The notes: generated by a model from the sequence alone, not told the origin. Counted from the first letter of the stretch, positions 26,347 to 34,937 are shown. The stretch: 64,000 nt of DNA from Chloroflexi bacterium AL-N1 (GCA_013122435.1 WYDT01000024.1:47882-111881), one strand, 5' to 3'. A program made the numbers and translations.

Positions 26347-26655
26347 ATGCGTCATGTTATCACGCAATTGTGGGTTGGTTTCAAACATCAAATAGACATA
26401 ACTGAGGAAGATTATAATGCTCTACAAGAAGCGCGTAGCAGTGCCTTACCTCTTTCTAGTTTCGAAGACAAGTTCATGTTGCTACTCGAAAATTATGAGG
26501 AACTAGAACAAGAAATCATGCGCCTGTCTCTATATCAGATGATCTACTTAGATCATGACACGCCCACATTTATTAACAATCTTCGACTGCTTAACAGAAG
26601 ATTCGCAAATCGACAACTTGTAGACTCTATAAAGATTACACAGCACACGATATAA
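26347..26655 (+). CDS. Unassigned protein, probably the first part of a frameshifted gene
   Basis: 102 residues, acidic and helical (TEEDYNALQEARSS, EDKFMLLLENYEELEQEIM). GGAGAGC upstream of the ATG is a good ribosome site. The second frame, starting at 26745, remains open upstream across the end of this gene and reads plausible protein (KDYTAHDISVIYGKDSQQF), so the two probably form one gene of about 300 residues with a single frameshift near 26600-26640. No family recognised. AT-rich relative to the backbone. Confidence 0.5.
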   Translation: MRHVITQLWVGFKHQIDITEEDYNALQEARSSALPLSSFEDKFMLLLENYEELEQEIMRLSLYQMIYLDHDTPTFINNLRLLNRRFANRQLVDSIKITQHTI

Positions 26656-26744
26656 GTGTCATCTACGGGAAAGATTCTCAGCAGTTTGCAGACTACGGAA
26701 AACTCCATTCTTCGCATTATGATCAGAAGCTCGGCTATCGAACA

Positions 26745-27248
26745 ATGGAAGCTGCCCGCAATTTTTTACAGCACCGCTCTCTCATTATCAGCAGCACATT
26801 CCATCAAGCTAAACGCATAGAGGAAGAAGATTGCATTGTCCATACGGGAAAGGTAAATCTCAGCCTTCAAAAGCTACGTGCAGAAGGCGGTTTCAAAAGC
26901 ACAATCCTATCAGAACTGGAGGCTATTGCAGACAAGAAGAGCAATATTGATATACGTCCTCTGGTTAGAGAATATATATCAGCACTCGGAGAGATACACC
27001 TAGAGTTGCGAAAGATGTTTGAGAGTGATGCATCTAAGTATGATAGATTAATTCTGAACGCAATCCAACAACTCAACGAAATCTTAGGAGAGGATTACGA
27101 TAGTGTTTATGTCGCAACTTACAATGAAAACGACAGAGTGATCAATAGCTTTGTAATCTTGAAAGATTTTGTCGAATGTCGCCAGCGTATAATTAAAAAA
27201 ACTCAACATGTGACACATTATGTCACTAGTTATGTCAGTAGCAAGTAA
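26745..27248 (+). CDS. Unassigned helical protein, probably the second part of a frameshifted gene
   Basis: 167 residues from the ATG at 26745, but the frame is open further upstream to about 26600 and no ribosome site lies before this ATG. The protein is helical with alternating charge (KLRAEGGFKSTILSELEAIADKKSN; EIHLELRKMFESDASKYDRLI) and ends in a hydrophobic/threonine-rich tail. No domain is recognised; an abortive-infection or HEPN-like fold is possible but unproven. Confidence 0.5.
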   Translation: MEAARNFLQHRSLIISSTFHQAKRIEEEDCIVHTGKVNLSLQKLRAEGGFKSTILSELEAIADKKSNIDIRPLVREYISALGEIHLELRKMFESDASKYDRLILNAIQQLNEILGEDYDSVYVATYNENDRVINSFVILKDFVECRQRIIKKTQHVTHYVTSYVSSK

Positions 27249-27445
27249 AAATAAAAACCAGCAGACAGTTCACTTATGCTGCAATTAGAACGATTTCGGA
27301 GCGAGATCGTTGATGCTTTAGCTCCTATATTATGAAGCATGCTCGTGGTAACTGAAGACTAAGTTGTTGGTCAGCTATAACTCCGGCAGACACTAGCCAA
27401 ATCAGCTGTTAGGCTGATAGCCTATTCAATTCATAAGGAGATGCT

Positions 27446-28216
27446 ATGAATGATCAGAATTTGCAACTAAAAGGCGGTGTGATAATAATAGGTTCTCTCC
27501 TTTGGCAAGATAATCTCAATAACAATGATGAAATAAGAAAAGAATGGAGAGGTAAACATTTAGAATTGGAAAATAAAATATTAGCAAAATTGCCAATTCG
27601 ATATGGACGTTTCTCAAAAAGCGGTATTTACACAATGGTTTTTTCGACAAACTGTGAAAGATATAATAGATTAGGGACTGGTTTTATTGTTCCATTCAAA
27701 AAGAACTACATAAATAACACAGCTGAACTAATATCTGAAACACAAGCAATGTCGAAAGCAGAAGGTATAGGTAAGAAATTTGTTGGCGGTAAAGACTCAG
27801 TCTGGGCTTCAATGTGTATACTAATGAACAAAAATAAATTACAACAAGATGTGTATAGGGCTATTTTGACCAAATGGTCAGAAAGATTTGAAGTCGACGG
27901 AGGGGGAAAAGATATTTCTGAATATGGTTTTGGAAAAGAGAAACGGAGTATATCTAAGAAAGGAGAACTTCAAATCCATTGGCCAAAATCATTTTTTCCC
28001 CATAAGCAATCAGAGATTGACGAAATTGATTTCTTAATAGCGACATCAACTAAGCCTCAACATTCAGATGATGATGTAGACAGATATCCTTTAGAGAGCG
28101 AAATCGCAGAATCTGTGAGGAGCGACTCAACGAGACAATATTTTTTGAACAATTTTCAAAATACAATTACAACGTTTCAGGATAGTAATGTAATAAACCT
28201 TCTTAATAACCACTGA
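27446..28216 (+). CDS. Unassigned protein in AT-rich accessory region
   Basis: 256 residues with AAGGAG eight bases before the ATG. The N terminus opens GGVIIIGSLLWQ, a glycine-rich hydrophobic strand, followed by an Asn/Glu/Lys-rich body. No catalytic motif is evident. Codon use is strikingly A/T-biased compared with backbone genes, which supports recent acquisition. The flanking spacers carry no other gene. An imperfect inverted repeat (AACGAT...ATCGTT) lies about 140 bases upstream. Confidence 0.55.
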   Translation: MNDQNLQLKGGVIIIGSLLWQDNLNNNDEIRKEWRGKHLELENKILAKLPIRYGRFSKSGIYTMVFSTNCERYNRLGTGFIVPFKKNYINNTAELISETQAMSKAEGIGKKFVGGKDSVWASMCILMNKNKLQQDVYRAILTKWSERFEVDGGGKDISEYGFGKEKRSISKKGELQIHWPKSFFPHKQSEIDEIDFLIATSTKPQHSDDDVDRYPLESEIAESVRSDSTRQYFLNNFQNTITTFQDSNVINLLNNH

Positions 28217-28477
28217 GGTCATCTGTAATTATTCTTGAATTTGGTTAAACGATTGAAATGCACTCCATCGTGGAATTGGGTTTCGTAAAATCCCTAACTA
28301 ATTTGACGACTACACTTATATATTACAGATTCCATCATTGATACATCTGAAATTTGGCATTCGGTGCAGCTTATCTTCACTTTATCTGCCTTGCGTATAC
28401 TTACAGAAGGATGCACCTCGACCATGTTATAATTGTGTTTACTATCAGCAATATAAGTATTGGAAGGAATAGCGCGA
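28217..28477. other. AT-rich intergenic spacer
   Basis: 261 bases before the antitoxin gene. No terminator or coding frame of note; TATAAT-like TATAAG near 28454 might be a -10 box for the antitoxin gene. Confidence 0.3.
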
Positions 28478-28708
28478 ATGGCTGATACAACGATCAGTAT
28501 CCCGGTAGATGCGGCAACCGCACAGATATATCTGACTGCATCACCTGACGACCAACACAAAATACAAATGCTGCTGCGTCTTCGCCAGCGTGAACTCGTT
28601 GAGATGCCACGCCAATCACGTCGCGAAGTCATGGACGAGATCGGTGCAAAAGCTGAAGCACGAGGTCTAACGCCAGACATGTTAGAGGATCTGCTGCGTG
28701 CCGCGTAA
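28478..28708 (+). CDS. Small antitoxin-like protein of a decayed PIN toxin pair
   Basis: 76 residues from the ATG at 28478 (GGAAGG ten bases upstream); a TTG further upstream is less likely. Sequence ADTTISIPVDAATAQIYLTA is the ribbon-type start of CopG/RHH-like antitoxins, followed by helical RQRELVEMP..RREVMDEIGAKAEARGLT with a C-terminal LEDLL segment. Immediately downstream is a 38-residue remnant of a PIN-domain toxin, so this looks like the surviving antitoxin of a VapBC-type module. Confidence 0.6.
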   Translation: MADTTISIPVDAATAQIYLTASPDDQHKIQMLLRLRQRELVEMPRQSRREVMDEIGAKAEARGLTPDMLEDLLRAA

Positions 28709-28709
28709 C

Positions 28710-28826
28710 ATGGCGGTAAGTGGATCTGCTGTCTGTATTATTAGTGGTGATCGTGATTTGTTAGATCTTGCCCTATATCAGAGCATTGCTATTCTGTCTC
28801 CAACCGATTTTCTAAACGTGTATTAG
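28710..28826 (+). pseudogene. PIN-domain toxin C-terminal remnant
   Basis: A 38-codon frame beginning ATG one base after the antitoxin stop. It reads CIISGDRDLLDLALYQSIAI, the distal ISGDxDLL acidic motif of PIN ribonucleases (VapC-like, COG1569 type), and then ILSPTDFL. The first two-thirds of the toxin, including the initial catalytic aspartate, are missing. An internal deletion has fused the end of the toxin directly to the antitoxin gene. Confidence 0.6.
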
Positions 28827-29117
28827 ACAGTCTATTCCCCGCACGATGTGTTGCTGCAGACCGTCTTCAGTACAAATCTACCTGCTATCTTTACGATGCG
28901 AACAACATTGGTTAACCTTCTCTTGCTACTTAGGCTTTGAGTTAGGGACATGATAAGCTAGTGATCAAAAAGGAGTTTCAGCTCTAGTATTGCTTCGTTT
29001 TCTTATTTGTGGATGAAGAGGTGATTAGGTTATTAGGTTGGCAAAAAACAGCGACTATCATAGTAGATATGATATACTAAACATCGATATTCGATGGCAA
29101 TGAGTGAGGATTTCCTT
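28827..29117. other. Spacer between toxin-antitoxin remnants
   Basis: 291 bases, AT-rich, no supported gene. TATACT at about 29072 could be a -10 box for the following antitoxin gene; no convincing -35 box. Confidence 0.3.
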
Positions 29118-29321
29118 ATGGATCAGAAAACCCTGTGGCAGCAGTATCAATCACTTCCAGATGAGGTGCAACAGCAAGTTGCTGACTTCTTATTATTTCT
29201 GCATTCCAAATATGGTTCGATCTCAAAAGAAGGAACGATAGTTCTTGATTTGGCTGAAGATCCATTTGTAGGTATGTGGCAGAACCGTTCAGATATGAAC
29301 GATAGTCGTGTGGGTCCGTAA
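29118..29321 (+). CDS. DUF2281/VapB-type antitoxin
   Basis: 67 residues from the ATG at 29118, preferred over the ATG at 29094 because GAGGA lies seven bases upstream. It contains YQSLPDEVQQQVADFLLFL, the DUF2281 helical dimer/DNA-binding pattern, and the tail DPFVGMWQNRSDM, typical of the toxin-neutralising segment in this family. It precedes a VapC-like gene by 20 bases, the standard antitoxin-toxin order. Confidence 0.75.
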   Translation: MDQKTLWQQYQSLPDEVQQQVADFLLFLHSKYGSISKEGTIVLDLAEDPFVGMWQNRSDMNDSRVGP

Positions 29322-29341
29322 CCTCCGAAAAGGAGAGTGGT

Positions 29342-29736
29342 GTGACCACCAAGACTAATATTATTGTCGATACAGATATCCTCATTGACGTAGGACGTGG
29401 TATTCAAGAAGCAATTGCATATGTGCAAGAGAAAGAACAGCTACACAGTATTGCATCAGTACGATAACTTGTCTTGAATTACTTGTCGGAGCACAGAATA
29501 AGCGTGAACAGCAAAATGTTGAGCGCTTTTTACAGCGATTTCGGCATGTTAAAGTTAACGAGGCAATCAGTGATGTGGCAATTGATCTTATTCTTCAGTA
29601 TCGGTTAAGCCATGGTCTTCTACTTGCAGATGCGATGATTGCGGCGACCGCCATAGTGCTACAGGCTCCTCTTGCATCAAAGAACCAACGCGATTACCGC
29701 TTTATCACCCAACTTACGCTACTTCCTTGCCCATAA
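29342..29736 (+). pseudogene. VapC-type PIN toxin broken by a frameshift
   Basis: GTG start with GGAGAG ten bases upstream. The first frame reads NIIVDTDILIDVGRG, carrying the first catalytic Asp of a PIN ribonuclease, then stops at 29465-29467. Adding one base near 29459-29461 restores the frame: ITCLELLVGAQNKREQ (the second acidic motif), then LLLADAMIAATAI (the third) and a stop at 29734-29736. The total, about 131 residues, is normal for VapC. The single-base deletion inactivates the toxin while its antitoxin gene is intact. Confidence 0.75.
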
Positions 29737-29837
29737 TAATTGTTCGGCGGCTTAGCAGAAAGCTTCTTGCAGACATAATAATAGAATGTTAAAATTGAAC
29801 CAAGCTTTTATGGTATGAGTCAAAAAAGGATTAAAGA

Positions 29838-31109
29838 ATGGACGCGATGGACAAGGTTTTTCATGCGGAATTGCGTAAACATTTTTCTTTTAGTAAAGTA
29901 GGGGCTCAGTTAATAGCAAAGAAGATACAGGATAAGGGTTATCCTGTAAGTGAGGCGCAATTTGCCGAATTAGAGGCAGTGTTGGAAAAGATGCAATTGG
30001 AAGAAGACAAAGTATCGATGGAATTAGACACTATATTCCCTGAAATAAAAGAGGATATATCTATTGAATTCGAAGAGTCTGAGTTGGAAAGTGTTTATAA
30101 TGACGTGGAGAGCAAAACCTACTCTCTTTCGACAAGAATTACCCGCCGTATCGCCCGTTCTCTCTTGAAGTCCTTAGAGAAAGACGCTCCCCGCATGTTG
30201 AAAGAACACGCTGATATACAGCAGAGTTTCGAACGTAACTTGCAGCATAAATGGGGCGCGGCTCTTGACTATCTAAAAATGCTTACAGTTATATGTTATG
30301 AATCAGGAGAAGAATTTAATAAAGAATTTCAGGAGAAAGAAACTTTTAAAAATGACTATGTTTTCCATGTTCTAGTTAGGCTACACGCACGTGCTTGCCA
30401 AATAGCCAATGAGGTACTTGCTCTCTTACAAGCAGGATATGCTGACGGTGCTCACGCCCGTTGGCGAACTTTGCATGAAATATCCGTAGTTGCATCATTT
30501 GTGAAAGATCAAGGCAACGATGTAGCAGAACGTTATTTGCTCCATCAACAAATAGAATCATATAAAGCAGCTTTACAGCAAAAAAAATATGCGACAAGAC
30601 TAAACCAAACTGCTATATCCGAGACTGAAATTGATAGCTTGAGAAATTTGCAGGACAATTTAGTTGTGAAGTACGGGAAAGAGTACAAGAACTCGTATGG
30701 ATGGGCCGCTCATGCACTGGGTAAGAGTAATCCGAATTTTTCAGACATCGAAGAAGCAGTGAGTCTAGATCATTTACGGCCATATTATAAGCTTGCGAGT
30801 CATAATATACACGCTAATCCCAAAGGAATTCTATTTCGGCTAGGTAATAAAAAGGAGAATATTCTCCTTGCAGGTGCGAGCAATCTCGGTTTAGCAGATC
30901 CAGGTCATGGCACTGCAATATCATTGACACAAGTTACAATTTGTCTTCTATTTACCGAAGTTAATATCGACAGAATGGTTGTAGGGCAAACGCTATTGAG
31001 GTTGACAGATAAAATAGGTCAGAAGTTTATAAAGGTGCATCGAAATACTGAGAATAAAATAAGAAGAAACAGGAGAGGAAGAATATATTTTCATTCCAAA
31101 AAGATCTAG
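29838..31109 (+). CDS. DUF5677-type protein
   Basis: 423 residues. The first 140 residues are acidic and helical with coiled-coil character. The centre contains HVLVRLHARACQIANEVLALL and GYADGAHARWRTLHEISVVA (about 185-225), matching the helical DUF5677 core as remembered. The C terminus ends in a very basic tail (KIRRNRRGRIYFHSKKI). The biochemical role of DUF5677 is not known to me; homologues are seen among mobile and defence-associated genes. It is directly followed by an attC site at 31121, so it is probably an integron cassette gene. Confidence 0.6.
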   Translation: MDAMDKVFHAELRKHFSFSKVGAQLIAKKIQDKGYPVSEAQFAELEAVLEKMQLEEDKVSMELDTIFPEIKEDISIEFEESELESVYNDVESKTYSLSTRITRRIARSLLKSLEKDAPRMLKEHADIQQSFERNLQHKWGAALDYLKMLTVICYESGEEFNKEFQEKETFKNDYVFHVLVRLHARACQIANEVLALLQAGYADGAHARWRTLHEISVVASFVKDQGNDVAERYLLHQQIESYKAALQQKKYATRLNQTAISETEIDSLRNLQDNLVVKYGKEYKNSYGWAAHALGKSNPNFSDIEEAVSLDHLRPYYKLASHNIHANPKGILFRLGNKKENILLAGASNLGLADPGHGTAISLTQVTICLLFTEVNIDRMVVGQTLLRLTDKIGQKFIKVHRNTENKIRRNRRGRIYFHSKKI

Positions 31110-31120
31110 CAATATGCGCC

Positions 31121-31254
31121 GCCGAACAGCGCCTTGCAGCACGACGCCGCTGGCGCGGCCCTCAACCTGGGCGTTTTTTAGAAATCTCTTTTCGTGCCGC
31201 TTCTCGTCTCGCTCCACAGCCCACCAGCGGCGCGGCTGAAGGCGAGCGTTAGAC
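31121..31254 (+). repeat. attC-like recombination site, isolated from the main array
   Basis: Begins GCCGAAC (31121-31127) and ends GTTAGAC (31248-31254), the outer core sites. The arms next to them pair: GCCTTGCAGC on the left with GCTGAAGGC on the right, leaving one unpaired base as in true attC sites. The interior shares long stretches with the attC at 57447-57694 (TTGCAGCacGACGCCGCTGGCGCG on the left, CAGCGGCGCgGCTGAAGGC on the right, lower case differing). It lies 12 bases after the DUF5677 gene. Confidence 0.8.
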
Positions 31255-31315
31255 CGCTTAATGTTACTTACTAAAGACAATTATTGTTTGCAAATGTAAG
31301 TGGGGCAAGATACAC

Positions 31316-31735
31316 ATGGATCCTTCGGTAGCAACTCTAGTATCTGGTATTGGAGCGGCAATTGTAGCAGGAATCGTTGGCATCCTTTCTTCAATGGTTG
31401 CTTATCGTGCTGCCAACAAGCAAAATGAGAACAATCGTCGGCATCAAGTATTGATGAGCATCATCACAAGACAACAACAGGCGATAGAAGATGTCTGGAA
31501 ATTGTTGTTTGTTTTCGAAAGACAAGGCTGCATTGATGAAGATGAATTAGATTTATACATCCGCAGTCTTATTTGGCTGCCTGAAGATTTACGCGAAGAT
31601 TGCCTGTTAGCATTGAAACAAAAAAAGGCGCACAAAGAGTTTGATATTACTGGCTTGCGAAATCAGCTCGTTCGAGCAGCCTACTCGATTGAATTCAGAG
31701 ATAGAGTTTCTTTGAATTTAAAAGTAAAGGAGTAG
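31316..31735 (+). CDS. Small single-pass membrane protein of a two-gene unit
   Basis: 139 residues. A membrane segment occupies about 9-30 (LVSGIGAAIVAGIVGILSSM), and a helical soluble region of about 105 residues follows. No signal-peptidase site, so a signal anchor with a cytosolic C-terminal domain is likely. The gene ends four bases before the start of the TPR-like gene (AAGGAG ribosome site lies within its end), a spacing typical of functionally linked pairs. Family unknown. Confidence 0.6.
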   Translation: MDPSVATLVSGIGAAIVAGIVGILSSMVAYRAANKQNENNRRHQVLMSIITRQQQAIEDVWKLLFVFERQGCIDEDELDLYIRSLIWLPEDLREDCLLALKQKKAHKEFDITGLRNQLVRAAYSIEFRDRVSLNLKVKE

Positions 31736-31739
31736 TTCT

Positions 31740-32852
31740 ATGCAGCAGGACAACAAATCTAAAAAAATTGACAAGGGCCTTGAAATTATTAGCGAAATTG
31801 CGGCTAGTTGCAATCAAGTTTCCACTGAGCAAAAACAGAGTGGTCATACTATACCAACTGAACAAGCTGTAGCCCTGATAAAAAGGATAGGTGAATCGGA
31901 AAAGCAAATACGAGACCTGCGAAAGATGCTTGACAAGATGTGGCAACAAGTAGACTCCAGCACGGAAGCAGAATTGCGTCGTCGAGAAGTAAAACAAGAC
32001 CAATTGATTGCTCGACTAGAAGGATTGTTGGATCTATCGATTGAAGCTGATCTTGTCTTGCAGGCATTCGAGAAAGTCTTTAAATATGATTGGGAAGATG
32101 ACCAAACCCTGCAATTCACCAAAAAGCTGCGTAACTCAGCAAATAAGATCATCAGATTGAGCCTCGGCTATGAAAGCGTTGCAACACTGGAATTAGCAAC
32201 AACGCTTGGATCTGTTTACCAAAATCTCGGCGAAAACGACAAGGCTAGGTATATTCTAGATGAACGGTCTTTGCCGTTAATAAAACGTCTTGAGCAACAG
32301 GGGCATATTAGCACCTTGCAAGCTACAGAAGCGTATTATCGTTTGTATGATTACATTTGTGGGCTGGACATTAAGTATTTAGCTTCACTGCAATCATGGG
32401 CAGAAAACCATCCATTAGAAAACGAGCGCACTTACTGGATGGCAACAGCACATACATGTTCAGCCTGTACATATTTAAAGATAAATCAGTTGTCACTGGC
32501 GCATTCGCATTTTCAAATTGCTTCTGAAAACCTCGAAGAACTATACAAGCAAAACAAGAAGAACGACAGCAATTTATCAAGTGCACAACGAATAGATAGC
32601 AGACTGAATACAAGAATAGCATACTTTTTATTAATGCAAGGAATTTATCACTACAAAAAAGGTGAACTATATTACGAAGAAGCCGAGTTGAGACTCAATA
32701 GATTCTTTGAATATGCACAGAATACTGGTTTATCATCATATGCTTCTGGATACGTATCGTACTTGCTGTCGAAAATTTATAAGGCCAAAGGTAATAATGG
32801 ACTTGCAATTATTCACCAACAGAAAGCTAAATTGGCTTTAGCAAACATATAA
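31740..32852 (+). CDS. Coiled-coil and TPR-like protein, partner of the membrane protein
   Basis: 370 residues. The N-terminal 110 residues are a probable coiled coil (QIRDLRKMLDKMWQQ, then AELRRREVKQDQLIARLEGLL). From about 135 the sequence becomes TPR-like helical pairs (VATLELATTLGSVYQNLGENDKARYIL; THCSACTYLKINQLSLAHSHFQIAS; LLMQGIYHYKKGELYYEEAELRL). No enzymatic motif. The tight spacing after a small membrane protein suggests a membrane-tethered scaffold or sensor. The pair lies after an attC site in AT-rich accessory DNA. Confidence 0.6.
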   Translation: MQQDNKSKKIDKGLEIISEIAASCNQVSTEQKQSGHTIPTEQAVALIKRIGESEKQIRDLRKMLDKMWQQVDSSTEAELRRREVKQDQLIARLEGLLDLSIEADLVLQAFEKVFKYDWEDDQTLQFTKKLRNSANKIIRLSLGYESVATLELATTLGSVYQNLGENDKARYILDERSLPLIKRLEQQGHISTLQATEAYYRLYDYICGLDIKYLASLQSWAENHPLENERTYWMATAHTCSACTYLKINQLSLAHSHFQIASENLEELYKQNKKNDSNLSSAQRIDSRLNTRIAYFLLMQGIYHYKKGELYYEEAELRLNRFFEYAQNTGLSSYASGYVSYLLSKIYKAKGNNGLAIIHQQKAKLALANI

Positions 32853-32934
32853 AACGTCATTTTTGTATGTTTGACTATAAAGAAGTTATGGATGATTTGG
32901 ATCGAATTGATAGCTGAAGGCAGGAAAAATCCTT

Positions 32935-33618
32935 ATGAAGAATGACAACTTGCAATCAATAGTCAATAAGATTTACTTCAATGAAGCAGAGCAATACGAA
33001 TCTCAACACGGGCATGGCATAAGTGACATAGAAAGCTTGACTTGGCAATCTGATATTCTTTCACTCGCGCAATTTAATGGAGTTCAAGAAATTCTCGATG
33101 TTGGTGCAGGAACAGGATTACTTACTCGGTTATTAGCTCATTTTGGTTATTCTGTGACTGGACTTGATCCATCAGATGATATGCTTAAGCAAGCCATAAA
33201 AAATACCTCGATAGAAAAATATGGCGAGTCTATAAAATTCGTCTTGGGCGACACACACCAATCCGACATCTTTCAAGCATCATCTTTTGATTGTGTCGTG
33301 AGCAGGCAGGTTGTTTGTCACTTTTACGATCCAATGGTTGTTTTTGGAAACTGGTATACGTGGTTAAAAGATAATGGAGTAGTTGTCATTACTGATGGTC
33401 TTTGGTTTCGAGAAGGCTGGAGTAATGATGAACTGGTTGATAGTCTTCCATTGTCTTGTTTGCAAACTCGCGCTACAGTAAGCTACCTGTTAGAAAAATC
33501 CGGCTTTCGTATCATTAAGAATACCTTGCTTAACAAAGTAAATGAGCACCTTATAGCAACAGGAAAGTCAAAATCGTTGAGATATGTTGTGGTTGCTTTG
33601 AAAGATAAGGTGGGCTAA
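32935..33618 (+). CDS. Class I SAM-dependent methyltransferase
   Basis: 227 residues. The SAM-binding motif I is ILDVGAGTGLLTRLLAHFGY (about 59-78), motif II acidic residue follows in VTGLDPSDDML, and the post-I region has FVLGDTHQSDIF. UbiE/COQ5-like methyltransferase-11 layout, with substrate unknown. It has AT-rich codon use like its upstream neighbours. No partner enzyme is adjacent; the next genes are on the opposite strand. Confidence 0.8.
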   Translation: MKNDNLQSIVNKIYFNEAEQYESQHGHGISDIESLTWQSDILSLAQFNGVQEILDVGAGTGLLTRLLAHFGYSVTGLDPSDDMLKQAIKNTSIEKYGESIKFVLGDTHQSDIFQASSFDCVVSRQVVCHFYDPMVVFGNWYTWLKDNGVVVITDGLWFREGWSNDELVDSLPLSCLQTRATVSYLLEKSGFRIIKNTLLNKVNEHLIATGKSKSLRYVVVALKDKVG

Positions 33619-33632
33619 CCCCGTTCAGCAGC

Positions 33633-34043
33633 TTATGCCCCATCACCCTGTGGTTTGGGCCGCAGGTTCCACCATCCCGTGATCAGCAGGCTGGTCAGCA
33701 GAAGGGAGAACAAACTGTACCACTCTGGGAAAACCTGCAACATTTGCGGATTATCAGGGACAAACCACGTTCGGGCGTGCAGCACAACACTAAGGGAAAA
33801 ATAGATCAGCGTAAAGTAGAACAAGACTCGCTCTACGGTATTACGGATCAGCACCTTGTTGCGAGCCATAAAGAGCGCAATGGATGGAAAGAGTATCACG
33901 AATGCAAAGACCGAGTCGAACGTTGTGGTGAGCAGTCTCTCGTGTGTCAGCTCGATCCCGAAAATGAGACGTGACAGATGTAGATAGATACCGATGACTA
34001 ATGTGAGCATAACGCTGATACGCGCTAGAGAAAACCAGTTCAT
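33633..34043 (-). CDS. Four-helix membrane protein, unassigned
   Basis: 136 residues with four hydrophobic segments (about 7-27, 42-62, 72-92, 107-126) and short loops; a small integral membrane protein. Ends in a basic/proline tail. No family recognised. It starts 15 bases after another small membrane protein gene on the same strand, so they form a unit. Confidence 0.6.
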   Translation of the reverse strand: MNWFSLARISVMLTLVIGIYLHLSRLIFGIELTHERLLTTTFDSVFAFVILFPSIALFMARNKVLIRNTVERVLFYFTLIYFSLSVVLHARTWFVPDNPQMLQVFPEWYSLFSLLLTSLLITGWWNLRPKPQGDGA

Positions 34044-34058
34044 ACGACTTCCTCCAAT

Positions 34059-34253
34059 CTATAAATATTGCCGAGACAAAGGCAGAAACAGCGCTGCTCC
34101 ATTGGCGATGATGAATACAAAATGGTAGGTGGTCGCGACGATGCCGACCGGTACTATTCCCGCATTGATGAAGACCTGCCAGAACATGTGAGTTACGTTC
34201 CAACTTGGCACTGTGAAGAATATCTGGTTGTCAAACGACCCAAACATCAACAA
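34059..34253 (-). CDS. Small membrane protein, possibly truncated
   Basis: 64 residues with two hydrophobic segments. The only start codons in frame are TTG/ATG near 34245-34253, and a stop lies in frame a few codons upstream, so the N terminus may have been lost to a mutation. Precedes the four-helix membrane protein by 15 bases. Confidence 0.4.
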   Translation of the reverse strand: MLMFGSFDNQIFFTVPSWNVTHMFWQVFINAGIVPVGIVATTYHFVFIIANGAALFLPLSRQYL

Positions 34254-34372
34254 GCCAGGTCATTTGGTGGTTTCTGGGCTAAAGGCCAATAACCGACTGT
34301 AATGGTGCTATGCTGCCTATGTTATTTGGGGGAATTTGCAAGGTAATTTGATTTGTGTTGTATAAGGATACC

Positions 34373-34789
34373 ATGATTGATCTCCTGCCACAACACGACA
34401 CCACGTCTGTCCGTACGCTACGGTCCTACTGCGTTGGTAATCCCACACCAGATAAACTCGATGCGATTTGCCGAGGCTATCGCGATGACCCACAACAACA
34501 TCTCTTTGGCATTGAGGAACATGAGCAGGTGATTGGTTGTACTGGTATTCGATGCGAGGCACCATCATGCGCTGTCGTGCAATGTATTGCGGTTCTGCCA
34601 GAACAACGCCAGCAACATGTTGGCATCTCCCTCATTCAATCAGTTTGCAACAGATTTGCATTGCAGCAACTGATCGCAGAGACAGATCAGGACGCAGTTG
34701 ATTTCTATCGTCGATATGGGTTTACAGTAACGAGTCTTGGCGAAGTGTACCCAGGTACCGAGCGCTTTCTTTGTGTGCTACAGTGTTAG
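34373..34789 (+). CDS. GNAT acetyltransferase
   Basis: 138 residues from the ATG at 34373 (AAGGATACC upstream). GNAT pattern: LFGIEEHEQVIGCTGIR (strands 2-3), VVQCIAVLPEQRQQHVGISLIQSV with the acetyl-CoA loop Q-R-Q-Q-H-V-G-I, and DAVDFYRRYGF (the Tyr-containing C-terminal motif). The loop differs from the canonical QxxGxG/A, with H in place of the first G. Substrate unknown; small GNATs in such regions often modify drugs or amines. Confidence 0.7.
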   Translation: MIDLLPQHDTTSVRTLRSYCVGNPTPDKLDAICRGYRDDPQQHLFGIEEHEQVIGCTGIRCEAPSCAVVQCIAVLPEQRQQHVGISLIQSVCNRFALQQLIAETDQDAVDFYRRYGFTVTSLGEVYPGTERFLCVLQC

Positions 34790-34828
34790 AACCTATGTTG
34801 AATACATGGTTGTGATGGTGTATACCAC

Positions 34829-34937
34829 GGTTGCCTGAGCGTGTCGCGGGCAACGTGCTCGTCCAGCAAACCCCAGCTACGGCGTCGACAGACTCAGCCT
34901 GCGCTTTTTGTTGCCTGAGTGTGTCGAAGGCAGCACA
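34829..34937. repeat. REP-like palindromic repeat cluster
   Basis: Three related copies of the dispersed bacterial motif CCTGAGxxTGTCGAAGG: at 34830-34854 (GTTGCCTGAGCGTGTCGCGG, itself a hairpin with GGCAAC), an inverted copy near 34882-34903 (TCGACAGACTCAGCCTGCGC), and 34910-34933 (TTGCCTGAGTGTGTCGAAGG). The last two can pair with each other. The 275-base spacer contains no gene. Confidence 0.6.

Noticed and set aside
27250..27445. Possible attC site ending CTGTTAGGCT before the gene at 27446
   Set aside because: The left core and paired arms could not be found; the AACGAT/ATCGTT hairpin is too far from the GTTAGGC.
33605..33650. GGGCTAACCCCGTTC as a possible attC core after the methyltransferase
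   Set aside because: No partner GTTRRRY with paired arms was found within 200 bases; the next gene is on the other strand.
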